DNA of 64,000 nucleotides from Kribbella monticola. GTDB lineage: Bacteria; Actinomycetota; Actinomycetes; Propionibacteriales; Kribbellaceae. Within the stretch, counting starts at the first letter, position 1. The number at the start of each line of letters is the position of its first letter. This document shows, piece by piece, positions 1-7,568 of the stretch. A model generated the notes under the pieces. That model was given only the letters and a program-made list of their open reading frames with translations, did no database searches and had not been told where the DNA came from. The position numbers and the translations under genes are program-made. The stretch is taken from the NCBI RefSeq assembly GCF_003261635.1, contig NZ_QFXK01000031.1:310001-374000 (forward strand). The letters run 5' to 3'.

Positions 1-556
1 CCTCGCGCTGATTCACCGCGGAGCGCTTGTGTTCGTGGACGTACTCGATCGGGTCCTCGATGGTGATGATGTGGCAGGCGCGGTCGGTGTTGATCTGGTT
101 GATCACCGCGGCGAGGGTGGTCGACTTGCCGGATCCGGTCGGGCCGGTGATCAGGACGAGGCCTTGGTGCTGCTTGGCGAAGTCGCTGAGAATCGGCGGT
201 AGCCCGAGTTCGGCCATCGTCGGAATGTTGCGCGGAATCATCCGGAGCGCGACCGTGCTGTCTCCGCGCTGACTGAACGCATTGCCGCGGATGCGGGCGT
301 TGTCGCGCCAGGAGAAGGAAAAGTCGAGCTCGAAGGTGTTGCACCAGGCATCGGCCTGCGTGGGTGTGAAGAGCTCGGTGAGCAGTTCGTCGGTGTCGTC
401 GTGCGTCAGAACCTTGGTGTTGATGACGGGGTGCAGTTCGCCGTGGACGCGGATCTGCGGTGGCATGCCCACGGTGAGCAGCAGGTCGGTGCCGCCGGCG
501 TTCCAAAGCTCCTCCAGCAGCACGTCGACGCGGCTACCGCGAGCAAGACCTTTCAT
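1..556 (-). CDS. pilT: Type IV pilus retraction ATPase PilT (3' part outside window)
   Basis: Secretion-type hexameric ATPase expected to power pilus retraction at the cytoplasmic membrane. Only the first 185 residues are inside the window. They show the PilT N-terminal domain followed by the Walker A motif GPTGSGKST (about residues 133-141) and the start of the Asp-box region with the ITIEDPIEYVH stretch typical of PilT/PilU. ATG at 554-556 is preceded by AAAGGA at good spacing. It lies downstream of the pilin gene and reads the same way, so it is probably in the pilus operon, with a strong hairpin between the two. PilB-like extension ATPases share the fold; the N-terminal domain and short pre-Walker region favour PilT. 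Confidence 0.88.
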   Translation of the reverse strand, partial: MKGLARGSRVDVLLEELWNAGGTDLLLTVGMPPQIRVHGELHPVINTKVLTHDDTDELLTELFTPTQADAWCNTFELDFSFSWRDNARIRGNAFSQRGDSTVALRMIPRNIPTMAELGLPPILSDFAKQHQGLVLITGPTGSGKSTTLAAVINQINTDRACHIITIEDPIEYVHEHKRSAVNQRE

Positions 557-584
557 GAGATGTCCTTTAGGTGAGGCGGTGGAA

Positions 585-669
585 CACTGCCGGGAAGGGC
601 CCTTGGGGGTCTGCCCTCCCCGGCAGTGGTCGGGAGGTGGCGGGGAGGCTTCAACTCCTGCCCCGCCAC
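585..669 (-). terminator. Hairpins between pilin and pilT genes
   Basis: Two inverted repeats follow the pilin stop codon. Arms 585-600 and 613-628 match over 16 bp with one mismatch around a 12-nt loop; arms 637-645 and 661-669 match perfectly over 9 bp. No U-tract follows. They could be a partial terminator that lets most transcripts end after the abundant pilin, or a 3' stabiliser of pilin mRNA. Confidence 0.55.
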
Positions 670-682
670 CGAGATCGATCGA

Positions 683-1054
683 TCAGGTGCAGGCGCCGGC
701 GGCGGTAACCGTTCCGGTGTCGTCGGACAACGTGATCAGGTAGCCGCCGTCAGCGATCGTCGCCGTCGGCGCTGCGCGGAGGAACTGGTTGGGAGCCGTG
801 GTCAGCTTGGCGAACCGGGCTGCCGAGTCGGCTCCAGTCGGATAGCCGCCGGTCTTGGCGTAGTACGCCTCGACGGCGGTGATGACCGACGACTTGTCCG
901 TCTTGCAGGCCGCCGCGTTGCCGCGGTCGTTGATGCCCTGCACGGCGAAGACGACGATGCCGGAGAGGACGCCGAGGATGACGATGACGATGAGGAGTTC
1001 GATCAGGGTGAAGCCGGATTCGTTCTTCCGGGCCGTGCGTAGTTGCTGAAGCAT
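683..1054 (-). CDS. Type IV major pilin-like protein
   Basis: Structural pilus subunit, 123 residues. After a short basic leader (MLQQLRTARKNESG) comes the prepilin peptidase site G/FTLIE, with the conserved Glu at position 5 of the mature protein, then one hydrophobic helix of about 20 residues and a small globular domain. Two cysteines (in AACKTD and near the C-terminus, GACT) could form the C-terminal disulfide loop of pilins. ATG at 1052-1054 is chosen because it gives a normal short leader; a longer in-frame extension to 1192 has no pilin character. It sits between a CpaE-like ATPase and pilT, all read leftwards. Pseudopilin is the alternative, but the link to PilT favours a pilus. Confidence 0.9.
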   Translation of the reverse strand: MLQQLRTARKNESGFTLIELLIVIVILGVLSGIVVFAVQGINDRGNAAACKTDKSSVITAVEAYYAKTGGYPTGADSAARFAKLTTAPNQFLRAAPTATIADGGYLITLSDDTGTVTAAGACT

Positions 1055-1100
1055 GATGGATCGCTTTCTGTTCAAGGGAATTTGAAGGTTGAGTTGGTGG

Positions 1101-1949
1101 CTAGCCGGGTGGCGGGTCGCGGCTGCACCTCCCGTCGCTGGGGAGGAGGGCGGCTGCGAGATGCCGGATGGCGAGGCTGACCGGGTGGTCACGGTCGGCT
1201 GCCACGAGTGGTTCGCCTCGGTTGATCGAGGCCGGTACGCCGTTCCAGCTGGGCAGGTGGCTCGCGATCGGGCTTCTGACCAGTTCGTCCAAGACGCTGG
1301 CGGGTAGGTCCGCCGCGGCGTCCGAGCGGTTGACCACGATCGATCGCGTGGTCCGGTCGTACTGCAGGAGGTCGAGCATGTCGATCGTCGCCCGCAGGTT
1401 CTTCAGCGCCGGGCGGTCCGGAGTCGTCACCAGGACGTGGTGGTCCGCGGCGTCGAGGGCCGCGAGGACCTGCGTGCTGAATCGGCTAGGCGTGTCCACC
1501 ACGACGAAGTCGTAGAGCAGCGGGAGCAGCTCCAGCAGCCGGCTGACCAGCGAGACCGGAATCAGGCCGGCTTCACCGGGACGAGTCGGGGCGAGCAAGC
1601 AGTCGAACCCGGGCCGGTACGACGTCATCAGCTTGAGGACAACGGCAGCCGCGAGGTCGCCGTACGGCGGGTTGCCGGGCGACCCGTCGTCGCGATACGA
1701 CCCTTCGCCCTGCGCAAGATCCCCGTACGACGTGCCGCCGGCCGCGTCGGCCGAGAGCGCGTCCGCCATGCTGCGTTCGGACCGCAGACCGAGTACGCCG
1801 GCGACGTCGCCGAACTCGAGGTCCAGGTCGAAGATGCAGACCCGGTGCGCGCCGCGATCGTGCAGGACGGCAGCGAGGTTGGTCGCCAACGTGGTCTTGC
1901 CGCAGCCGCCCTTGGCCGCGAAGACCGTGATGACCTGTCCGCTCGCCAT
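1101..1949 (-). CDS. CpaE/TadZ-like ParA-superfamily ATPase
   Basis: P-loop ATPase of the MinD/ParA superfamily, 282 residues, with the deviant Walker A AAKGGCGKTT at the N-terminus, the FDLDLEFGD segment (Walker A') and a Walker B-like region VVVDTPSRF. In pilus clusters such proteins (CpaE, TadZ) localise the secretion machine rather than segregate DNA. Context fits: the pilin and pilT genes follow on the same strand, 46 bp further on. No response-regulator-like N-terminal domain is present, so it is a short CpaE. ATG at 1949 is used; an in-frame GTG at 1985 would add 12 residues. A purely cytoskeletal ParA role cannot be excluded. Confidence 0.78.
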   Translation of the reverse strand: MASGQVITVFAAKGGCGKTTLATNLAAVLHDRGAHRVCIFDLDLEFGDVAGVLGLRSERSMADALSADAAGGTSYGDLAQGEGSYRDDGSPGNPPYGDLAAAVVLKLMTSYRPGFDCLLAPTRPGEAGLIPVSLVSRLLELLPLLYDFVVVDTPSRFSTQVLAALDAADHHVLVTTPDRPALKNLRATIDMLDLLQYDRTTRSIVVNRSDAAADLPASVLDELVRSPIASHLPSWNGVPASINRGEPLVAADRDHPVSLAIRHLAAALLPSDGRCSRDPPPG

Positions 1950-2159
1950 TCCGCACCCCCCGCCCCGTTTGGAGGGAGTCGACACTCTCTGTTACTGACT
2001 CGGGCGTCGATCCCGCCTCAAGAGTGAGTCTCGGGCGAATTCCGTCACAGCGGGTGAACGGGCGACAGAGGTCTACAACCGGGTGGGCCGATCGGACGAC
2101 CGTTGTCCCCCGAACGGCCGACAGACAAAGCGCGAAGTCAGCCCTGTGGCGCGGAGCGG

Positions 2160-2558
2160 CTACTTGGTGGCGTCGTAGGTTTCGCGGGCGGTGGCTACCT
2201 TGTCCATGTGGCATTCGGCCCAGGATTTTATGTGCAGGATGAGGGGCATCAGGGTCAGGCCGAGAGGGGTTAGTTCGTAGTCGACTCGGACCGGGACCGA
2301 GGGGGTGACCTCGCGGCTGACCAGGCCGTCGCGTTCCAGGTTGCGGAGGGTTTGAGTGAGCATCTTCTGGCTCACGCCGGCGATGCGGCGGGACAGGTCG
2401 GAATACCGCGCCGGGCCGTCCCCGAGGGCCGAGATGACGAGGGTGACCCACTTGTCGCTGATCCGGTCGACCAACTGGCGGGCTGGGCACGAGGCGAGGT
2501 AGGCGTCGTACTCGCGGGCCAGTTCTTCCCGCTGCTGGGCGGCGTTACGAGTCGGCAT
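2160..2558 (-). CDS. HxlR-family transcriptional regulator
   Basis: Winged-helix DNA-binding protein of 132 residues with the HxlR layout: CPARQLVDRISDKWVTLVISAL near the N-terminus, helix-turn-helix around YSDLSRRIAGVSQKMLTQTL, then a wing. The Cys of the CPARQ segment is at the position that can act as a thiol or electrophile sensor in some HxlR proteins. ATG at 2558 has a strong AGGGGAG ribosome-binding site; the upstream start at 2588 does not. The gene is divergent from the quinone-reductase-like gene at 2665 across 106 bp that carry operator-like repeats, so the reductase is the likely target. Confidence 0.9.
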   Translation of the reverse strand: MPTRNAAQQREELAREYDAYLASCPARQLVDRISDKWVTLVISALGDGPARYSDLSRRIAGVSQKMLTQTLRNLERDGLVSREVTPSVPVRVDYELTPLGLTLMPLILHIKSWAECHMDKVATARETYDATK

Positions 2559-2594
2559 GCTCTCCCCTGGGTTCGGTACGCACGTCAAAGTGCC

Positions 2595-2619
2595 TACTTC
2601 CGAAAAGAGAGTAACTCTC
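2595..2619. promoter_or_regulatory. Operator-like repeats between HxlR and reductase genes
   Basis: GAGAGT-A-ACTCTC at 2607-2619 is a perfect 6-bp-arm palindrome. Together with TACTT at 2595-2599 it gives the spaced TACTT/AGTA arrangement often seen at HxlR operators. It lies in the only gap shared by the two divergent genes. Binding is inferred. Confidence 0.5.
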
Positions 2620-2664
2620 CAAGAGTGGTGGCATCAACCTTCGACACAGAGGAGAAGCACTCCG

Positions 2665-3597
2665 ATGCGCGCACTCGTGGCCCGCCGCCTGGACGGGCCG
2701 GCAACCGCTGAGCTGATCGAGACCCCGACCCCGGAGCCGGGCGCGGGCCAGGTCCGGATCAAGGTGGCAGCGGCGGCCGTCAACCCGGTCGACATCGCGA
2801 CCACCGACGGGACGCTGATCAACTACAACCTCACTGCCCCACGGGAGCAGTTCGGCATCGGCTGGGACGTCGCCGGGACCGTCGACGCGGCCGGCCCCGG
2901 CGCCGATCTGCCAGTCGGTACTGCGGTCATCGGGGTCGCCGACCTGCTCGGCCGGCCGTTGAAGACGCACGCCGAGTACGTCGTACTGAACGCGTCGGCC
3001 GTTGCGCCTGCACCGGCTGGTCTGCAGCTCGCAGAAGCCTCCACCTTCGGGCTGAACGCATTGACTGCCCACCAAGCGTTCAACGCGATGGCCTTGACGC
3101 CCGGGCAGACGGTGCTCGTCACTGGTGCTGCCGGAGGAGTCGGTGGCTACGCAGTCGAGCTAGGTAAGCACCGCGGGCTGACAGTGGTCGCCACAGCAGG
3201 TGAAGACGACGAGCAGTTCGTCCGGTCGCTTGGTGCGGACCACTTCGTACCCCGTTCAGCTGACGTCACTGCAGCGGTCCATGCGCTGTTCCCGGCTGGT
3301 GTGGACGGCTTGGTGGACGCAGCTGTGATCGGAATCGGCGCACAAGAGTCGGTGCGCAACGGCGGCGTACATGCGCACGTGGTCGCTGGGCCGCCGCCGA
3401 CTTCGCTGCGGGGCATCACGGTGTTCCCCATCTTCGCCAACGCCAACAGGGCCGACCTGGTGGAGCTGGTGCGGTTGGCCGAGGCGGGCGTCATTTCGAC
3501 GCGGGTCGCCGACACCTACTCGCTGGAGGACGGCCCGACGGCGTACGAACGACTGGCCAAGGGTGGCGTTCGCGGGCGGCTCGTGCTCATTCCCTGA
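2665..3597 (+). CDS. NADPH:quinone reductase-like MDR oxidoreductase
   Basis: Zinc-free medium-chain dehydrogenase/reductase, 310 residues, probably an NADPH-dependent quinone or enal reductase. Visible features: GroES-like N-terminal domain (QVRIKVAAAAVNPVDI), nucleotide-binding motif VLVTGAAGGVGGYAVEL in the Rossmann half, and none of the catalytic or structural zinc cysteine clusters of alcohol dehydrogenases. ATG at 2665 follows GAGGAG; the in-frame extension to 2557 runs over the regulatory gap. Control by the divergent HxlR regulator is likely. The C-terminus overlaps the end of the convergent regulator gene by 11 bp. Substrate unknown. Confidence 0.85.
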   Translation: MRALVARRLDGPATAELIETPTPEPGAGQVRIKVAAAAVNPVDIATTDGTLINYNLTAPREQFGIGWDVAGTVDAAGPGADLPVGTAVIGVADLLGRPLKTHAEYVVLNASAVAPAPAGLQLAEASTFGLNALTAHQAFNAMALTPGQTVLVTGAAGGVGGYAVELGKHRGLTVVATAGEDDEQFVRSLGADHFVPRSADVTAAVHALFPAGVDGLVDAAVIGIGAQESVRNGGVHAHVVAGPPPTSLRGITVFPIFANANRADLVELVRLAEAGVISTRVADTYSLEDGPTAYERLAKGGVRGRLVLIP

Positions 3598-5281
3598 TCG
3601 CCTGCAAGAGCCGGAGTGCGACCTGTACGTCGAGGGCGCGCTCCGGCTGCTGCCAGCCGTCACCAAGCAGCGCGGTGACGCGGTCCAGCCGCTGCTGCAC
3701 TGTATTGGGATGGAGGTGGAGCGCACCTGCTGCCCTCGTGGGGCTCTGCCCAGCAGCGAAGTACGCCCGCAAGGTTCCGATGAGGTCTGTGCCTCGCTGC
3801 TCGTCGTAGTCCAGTACTGCGCCCAGCAGGTGGCGCACGTGGGCTTGTACGTCGACCTGTGCAGCACCGATGAGCCCAGCAACTCCGAGATCGTCTGGAG
3901 CAGCGGCTTCGGCCGACTTACCCAGGCGGCGCATGGTGGTGACGAGCCGGGTTGCTTGCTGGTGGGCTTCGACAAGCGTTGGCCCCCAGGTCGCCGGTCC
4001 GGTGACGCCGATGGTGAGGTTGGAACGGCGAGCCAGGTCGTTGAGCTCGCCTGCCATGGTGGGGCTTTGGAGTATGAGGACGAAGTCACCGGCGTACGGG
4101 CCGGCTAGCACGAGCTTGTCTTCCAGTGGGGCGGAGAGGCGTACTGCGCTGTGGTCTCCTCGGCACACGGCTACCACTAGCTGGCCAGAGGTTGGCGGAG
4201 GTGGGTCAAGCAGGCGAAGGCGGTCTACGAGAGCGCGCGGGTCCGTAGTACCGCTGAGTGCGTCCGCGAGGATGTCGGCTCGTGCGCGGCGTGACTGTTC
4301 GGCTGCTTGGCGGCGGAAGAGCAGGACGAGGGCGGTGACGACGGCAGCACGTTCGACGATCCGCTGGTCTGCACCTGACAGCTCGTCGACCCCGCCGATC
4401 ACCAGTGCTCCGAGTCGCTCGCCCTTGGCGGTCGCCGCCACGACCCAGCGGTCACCGATGCGGGTCAATCGCCCGGACACCGGTGAATCCGCCCAGGGGA
4501 TGCCGCCGGCCGGCTCCGAGGGGGCATTGTGGCCTGCGGTTGCGAGTTGGTTGCCGGTGGCATCTACCAGGACGACCCAGACGTCGAGGAGGTCGGCGAG
4601 AGCGGCCGCGATGGCATCGACGTCGCCGCCGGACAGGACGATCTCGGCGAATCGGTCGTGGGCCGCGGCGGCGTGCTCAGCACCGGCATGGGCGGCGGAC
4701 AGTTGCTCCAGCGCGGCCGCCGTCTCGGCCGCGGCACGCACCTGCACGATCGTGACAGCGGCGAGCGTTGCTAGCGATCCGAGCAGTGATACCTCTTCGC
4801 GACTGAACGGCCGGCGCGTCCGATTGGAGGCGAAGAGCACACCCACGAAGGCACCCTCGACGATGAGCGGCGTGCCGCAGATCGCGACCAGCCCCTCCTC
4901 CCCGACCGCGTCGTCGATCGAGGAGGTGTGCCGGAACCGTCGGTCACTCGGATAGTCCTCGGTCCAATAAGGCTTGTAGGTCTTGGCGACCAGGCCGCCA
5001 AGACCGGCACCGAGCGGCAGCCGCAACTGCTGGAAGGCGGCCGACACAGAGCCGTCGGTGGCTCGCATATAGGTGTCGCCCTGCGCCGCGTCGTACAAGG
5101 TCAGGTAAGCGACATCGGTGCCGATCAGGGTGCGGGCGCGGTGCACGATCGTGTCGAGGACGCGGCCGGGATCGCGGGCAGAGGCCAGCTCGCGAGCAAC
5201 GTCGACGAGGGCCGAGAGTTCCGCCTCGCGCTTCTTGCTCGCGGCCAGCAACTGCCGCAGATCCTCCATCTGCGCGATCAT
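3587..5281 (-). CDS. GAF-domain PucR/CdaR-type transcriptional regulator
   Basis: Cytoplasmic one-component regulator of 564 residues. Order: short N-terminal coiled segment (about 1-25), GAF domain (about 25-185, small-ligand sensing), helical linker, central GGDEF-like PucR region, and a C-terminal helix-turn-helix of the PucR family (about 500-560; SPTRAAGALHLHPNTVQQRL). It is downstream of the 3-hydroxybutyrate dehydrogenase and carrier genes on the same strand with an 88-bp gap, so it probably controls this cassette; an unrelated target is possible. ATG at 5281 has GGGAG upstream. Its stop region overlaps the convergent reductase gene. Confidence 0.85.
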   Translation of the reverse strand: MIAQMEDLRQLLAASKKREAELSALVDVARELASARDPGRVLDTIVHRARTLIGTDVAYLTLYDAAQGDTYMRATDGSVSAAFQQLRLPLGAGLGGLVAKTYKPYWTEDYPSDRRFRHTSSIDDAVGEEGLVAICGTPLIVEGAFVGVLFASNRTRRPFSREEVSLLGSLATLAAVTIVQVRAAAETAAALEQLSAAHAGAEHAAAAHDRFAEIVLSGGDVDAIAAALADLLDVWVVLVDATGNQLATAGHNAPSEPAGGIPWADSPVSGRLTRIGDRWVVAATAKGERLGALVIGGVDELSGADQRIVERAAVVTALVLLFRRQAAEQSRRARADILADALSGTTDPRALVDRLRLLDPPPPTSGQLVVAVCRGDHSAVRLSAPLEDKLVLAGPYAGDFVLILQSPTMAGELNDLARRSNLTIGVTGPATWGPTLVEAHQQATRLVTTMRRLGKSAEAAAPDDLGVAGLIGAAQVDVQAHVRHLLGAVLDYDEQRGTDLIGTLRAYFAAGQSPTRAAGALHLHPNTVQQRLDRVTALLGDGWQQPERALDVQVALRLLQAIRE

Positions 5282-5369
5282 GCCACTCCCGTCTCCCGCG
5301 TCCCTTATGTCCGAAGAACCGCGGGTCCAGCCCCACGTTCCTTCGGACGCAACGGACCTGGCGGGGAGG

Positions 5370-6674
5370 TCACAGGGTGGTGAGGTCTCGGCGGGAGGTT
5401 TCGGCGTACGAGGTGACCGCGACGATCGAGATCACCGCGCAGATCGCGACGTACACGGAGATCGCGAAGCCGGAGTCGTAGGCCTTGAGCAGGGCGACCG
5501 CGATGAACGGGGCGAGTCCACCGGCGATGATCGAGGCGAGCTGATAGCCGACCGACACCCCGGAGTACCGGACCCTGGTGCCGAACAGCTCGGTGAAGAA
5601 GGACGCCTGCGGTCCGTACATCGCGCCGTGCAGGATCAGCCCGACCGTGACGGCCAGCGCGGCCAGTGCGAAGTTCTTCGTGTTCACCAGTGCCACGAAG
5701 ACGAACGCCCAGATCCCGACGCCGATCGCGCCGAAGAGGTAGACCGGTTTGCGGCCGATCCGGTCGGACAGGGCGCCCCACAACGGGATCGCGCAGAAGT
5801 GGATCGCGGCACCGATCAGTACGGCGTTCAGCGCGAACGACTTGTCCAGCTTCAGGTGTTCCTTCGCGTACGTCGCGATGACGATCGTGAAGATGTAGTA
5901 ACTGACGTTCTCCGCCATCCGGGCGCCCATCGCGGTGAGCACCTCGCGCGGGTACTTGGTGATGACCTCGATGAACGGCAACTTGTCCGTCGGTTCCTGC
6001 TTCGCCTTCGCCTGCTTGAACAGTGGCGACTCCTCGATCCGCAACCGCACCCAGAGCCCGACCAGCACCAGTACCGCGGACAGCAGGAACGGGATCCGCC
6101 AGCCCCACTTGTCGAACGCGGCATCGTTCTGGAAGGCGGCCAGCCCAGCCAGTACGCCGTTCGCGATCAGCTGACCTGCAGGAGCACCCGCCTGCGGCCA
6201 CGACGACCAGAAGCCCCGCCTCGCTGGGTCACCATGCTCCGACACGATCAGTACTGCGCCACCCCACTCACCGCCGAGCGCGAACCCCTGGATGAGGCGC
6301 AGCACCGTCAGCAGGATCGGCGCCAGCGCACCGACCTGCGCGTACGTCGGCAGCAGCCCGATGGCGAACGTGGCCAGCCCCATCATCAGCAGGGACAGCA
6401 CCAGCAGGTTCTTGCGGCCCAGCCGGTCGCCGAAGTGACCGAAGACGACACCGCCGATCGGACGGGCGAAGAAGCCGACGGCGAAGGTGGCGAAGCTCAG
6501 CAGCGTCCCGGTGAGCTCTTCGCCCTTGGGGAAGAACAGGTCGCCGAAGACGACGGACGCGGCCACGCCGTACAGGAAGAAGTCGTACCACTCGACCGTG
6601 GTGCCGATCAGGCTGGCGCCGACGACTCTGGCGATCGGGGTCCTCGTCCGGGTGGGTTCTGTTGATGTTGCCAT
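5370..6674 (-). CDS. MHS-family MFS transporter (metabolite:H+ symporter)
   Basis: Twelve-helix major facilitator of 434 residues. The N-terminus has the metabolite:H+ symporter signature GTTVEWYDFFLYG and the loop 2-3 motif GHFGDRLGRKNLLV, and loop 8-9 carries GALSDRIGRKPV. Relatives carry shikimate, alpha-ketoglutarate, proline/betaine or dicarboxylates. It starts 13 bp after the stop of the hydroxybutyrate dehydrogenase gene, so the two are almost certainly co-transcribed and 3-hydroxybutyrate or a related short hydroxy acid is a reasonable guess for the substrate (inference). Confidence 0.88.
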   Translation of the reverse strand: MATSTEPTRTRTPIARVVGASLIGTTVEWYDFFLYGVAASVVFGDLFFPKGEELTGTLLSFATFAVGFFARPIGGVVFGHFGDRLGRKNLLVLSLLMMGLATFAIGLLPTYAQVGALAPILLTVLRLIQGFALGGEWGGAVLIVSEHGDPARRGFWSSWPQAGAPAGQLIANGVLAGLAAFQNDAAFDKWGWRIPFLLSAVLVLVGLWVRLRIEESPLFKQAKAKQEPTDKLPFIEVITKYPREVLTAMGARMAENVSYYIFTIVIATYAKEHLKLDKSFALNAVLIGAAIHFCAIPLWGALSDRIGRKPVYLFGAIGVGIWAFVFVALVNTKNFALAALAVTVGLILHGAMYGPQASFFTELFGTRVRYSGVSVGYQLASIIAGGLAPFIAVALLKAYDSGFAISVYVAICAVISIVAVTSYAETSRRDLTTL

Positions 6675-6687
6675 CTCATGGCTCCTT

Positions 6688-7422
6688 TTAATGGGCGGTC
6701 CAGCCGCCGTCGAGGACGAGGGAACTCCCCGTGAGTGAGGCCGACGCGGGTCCGCACAGCAGTGCGACCAGCTCGGCCACCTCGGCCGGCTCGATCAGGC
6801 GCTTCACCGCGACTGGTTCGAGCAGGACCTTGTCCAGCACTTCCGACTCGGTCAGCCCGTGGGTGGCTGCCTGGTCGGCCAGCTGGGCCGTGACGAGCGG
6901 CGTACGGACGTACGCCGGGTTCACGCAGTTACTGGTGACTCCGTGGGCAGCACCTTCGAGTGCGACCACTTTGCTGAGCCCTTCCAGTCCGTGCTTGGCA
7001 GCGACGTACGCCGCTTTGAACGGGCTGGCCCTGAGTCCATGGACCGAGGAAATGTTGACCACTCGACCCCAGCCGCGGCCGTACATGTACGGCAAGGTCT
7101 GACGGATCAACCGGAACGGGGACTCCAGCATGAGGCGCAGGATGTAGCCGAAACGCTCCGGCGGGAACTGCTCGACCGGTGCGACCTGCTGGACGCCTGC
7201 GTTGTTCACCAGGATGTCGACGTCGACAGGGAGCCTGCTCAGCCCGTCCAGATCGGACAGGTCCGCCTGCAGTGGCTCTATCCCTGGGCCGAGGACCTCT
7301 GCCAGGCCGTCGGCGTCGTAGTCGACAGCGATCACGTGTACGCCGTCGGCAGCGAGCCGCTGGGCACAGGCGGCTCCGATTCCGGATGCGGCTCCGGTGA
7401 CGAGTGCTCGACGGGTCTCCAT
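6688..7422 (-). CDS. 3-hydroxybutyrate dehydrogenase-like SDR
   Basis: Short-chain dehydrogenase of 244 residues. Seen: cofactor motif TGAASGIG at the N-terminus, NNAGVQ, the catalytic Ser in NISSVHGL, and Tyr-Lys in AAYVAAKHG. The SSVHGLRASPFKAAYVAAKHG region and the C-terminal GSSLVLDGGWTAH closely resemble NAD-dependent D-3-hydroxybutyrate dehydrogenases, which oxidise the ketone body or PHB monomer to acetoacetate. ATG at 7422 starts 10 residues before the Gly motif; an upstream in-frame start at 7473 would add an unlikely leader. First gene of a leftward set with the MHS carrier and the PucR-type regulator. Confidence 0.85.
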   Translation of the reverse strand: METRRALVTGAASGIGAACAQRLAADGVHVIAVDYDADGLAEVLGPGIEPLQADLSDLDGLSRLPVDVDILVNNAGVQQVAPVEQFPPERFGYILRLMLESPFRLIRQTLPYMYGRGWGRVVNISSVHGLRASPFKAAYVAAKHGLEGLSKVVALEGAAHGVTSNCVNPAYVRTPLVTAQLADQAATHGLTESEVLDKVLLEPVAVKRLIEPAEVAELVALLCGPASASLTGSSLVLDGGWTAH

Positions 7423-7568
7423 GGCCCAGGACTCTAGAAATCCCCACCGCTGCGCACTATGGGATCGCAACACACACTCGGGTGACTCCTGGTGGGCCGA
7501 TCGGACACCTGATCACAGCGATGGCAGTCAAACCTGCTCGTGCCGAGAGGACGATTTATGGTTGAACC

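Noticed and set aside
5118..6665. Plus-strand ORF of 515 codons over the PucR regulator and MHS carrier
   Set aside because: Low-complexity Arg/Asp/Gln product opposite a clear transporter.
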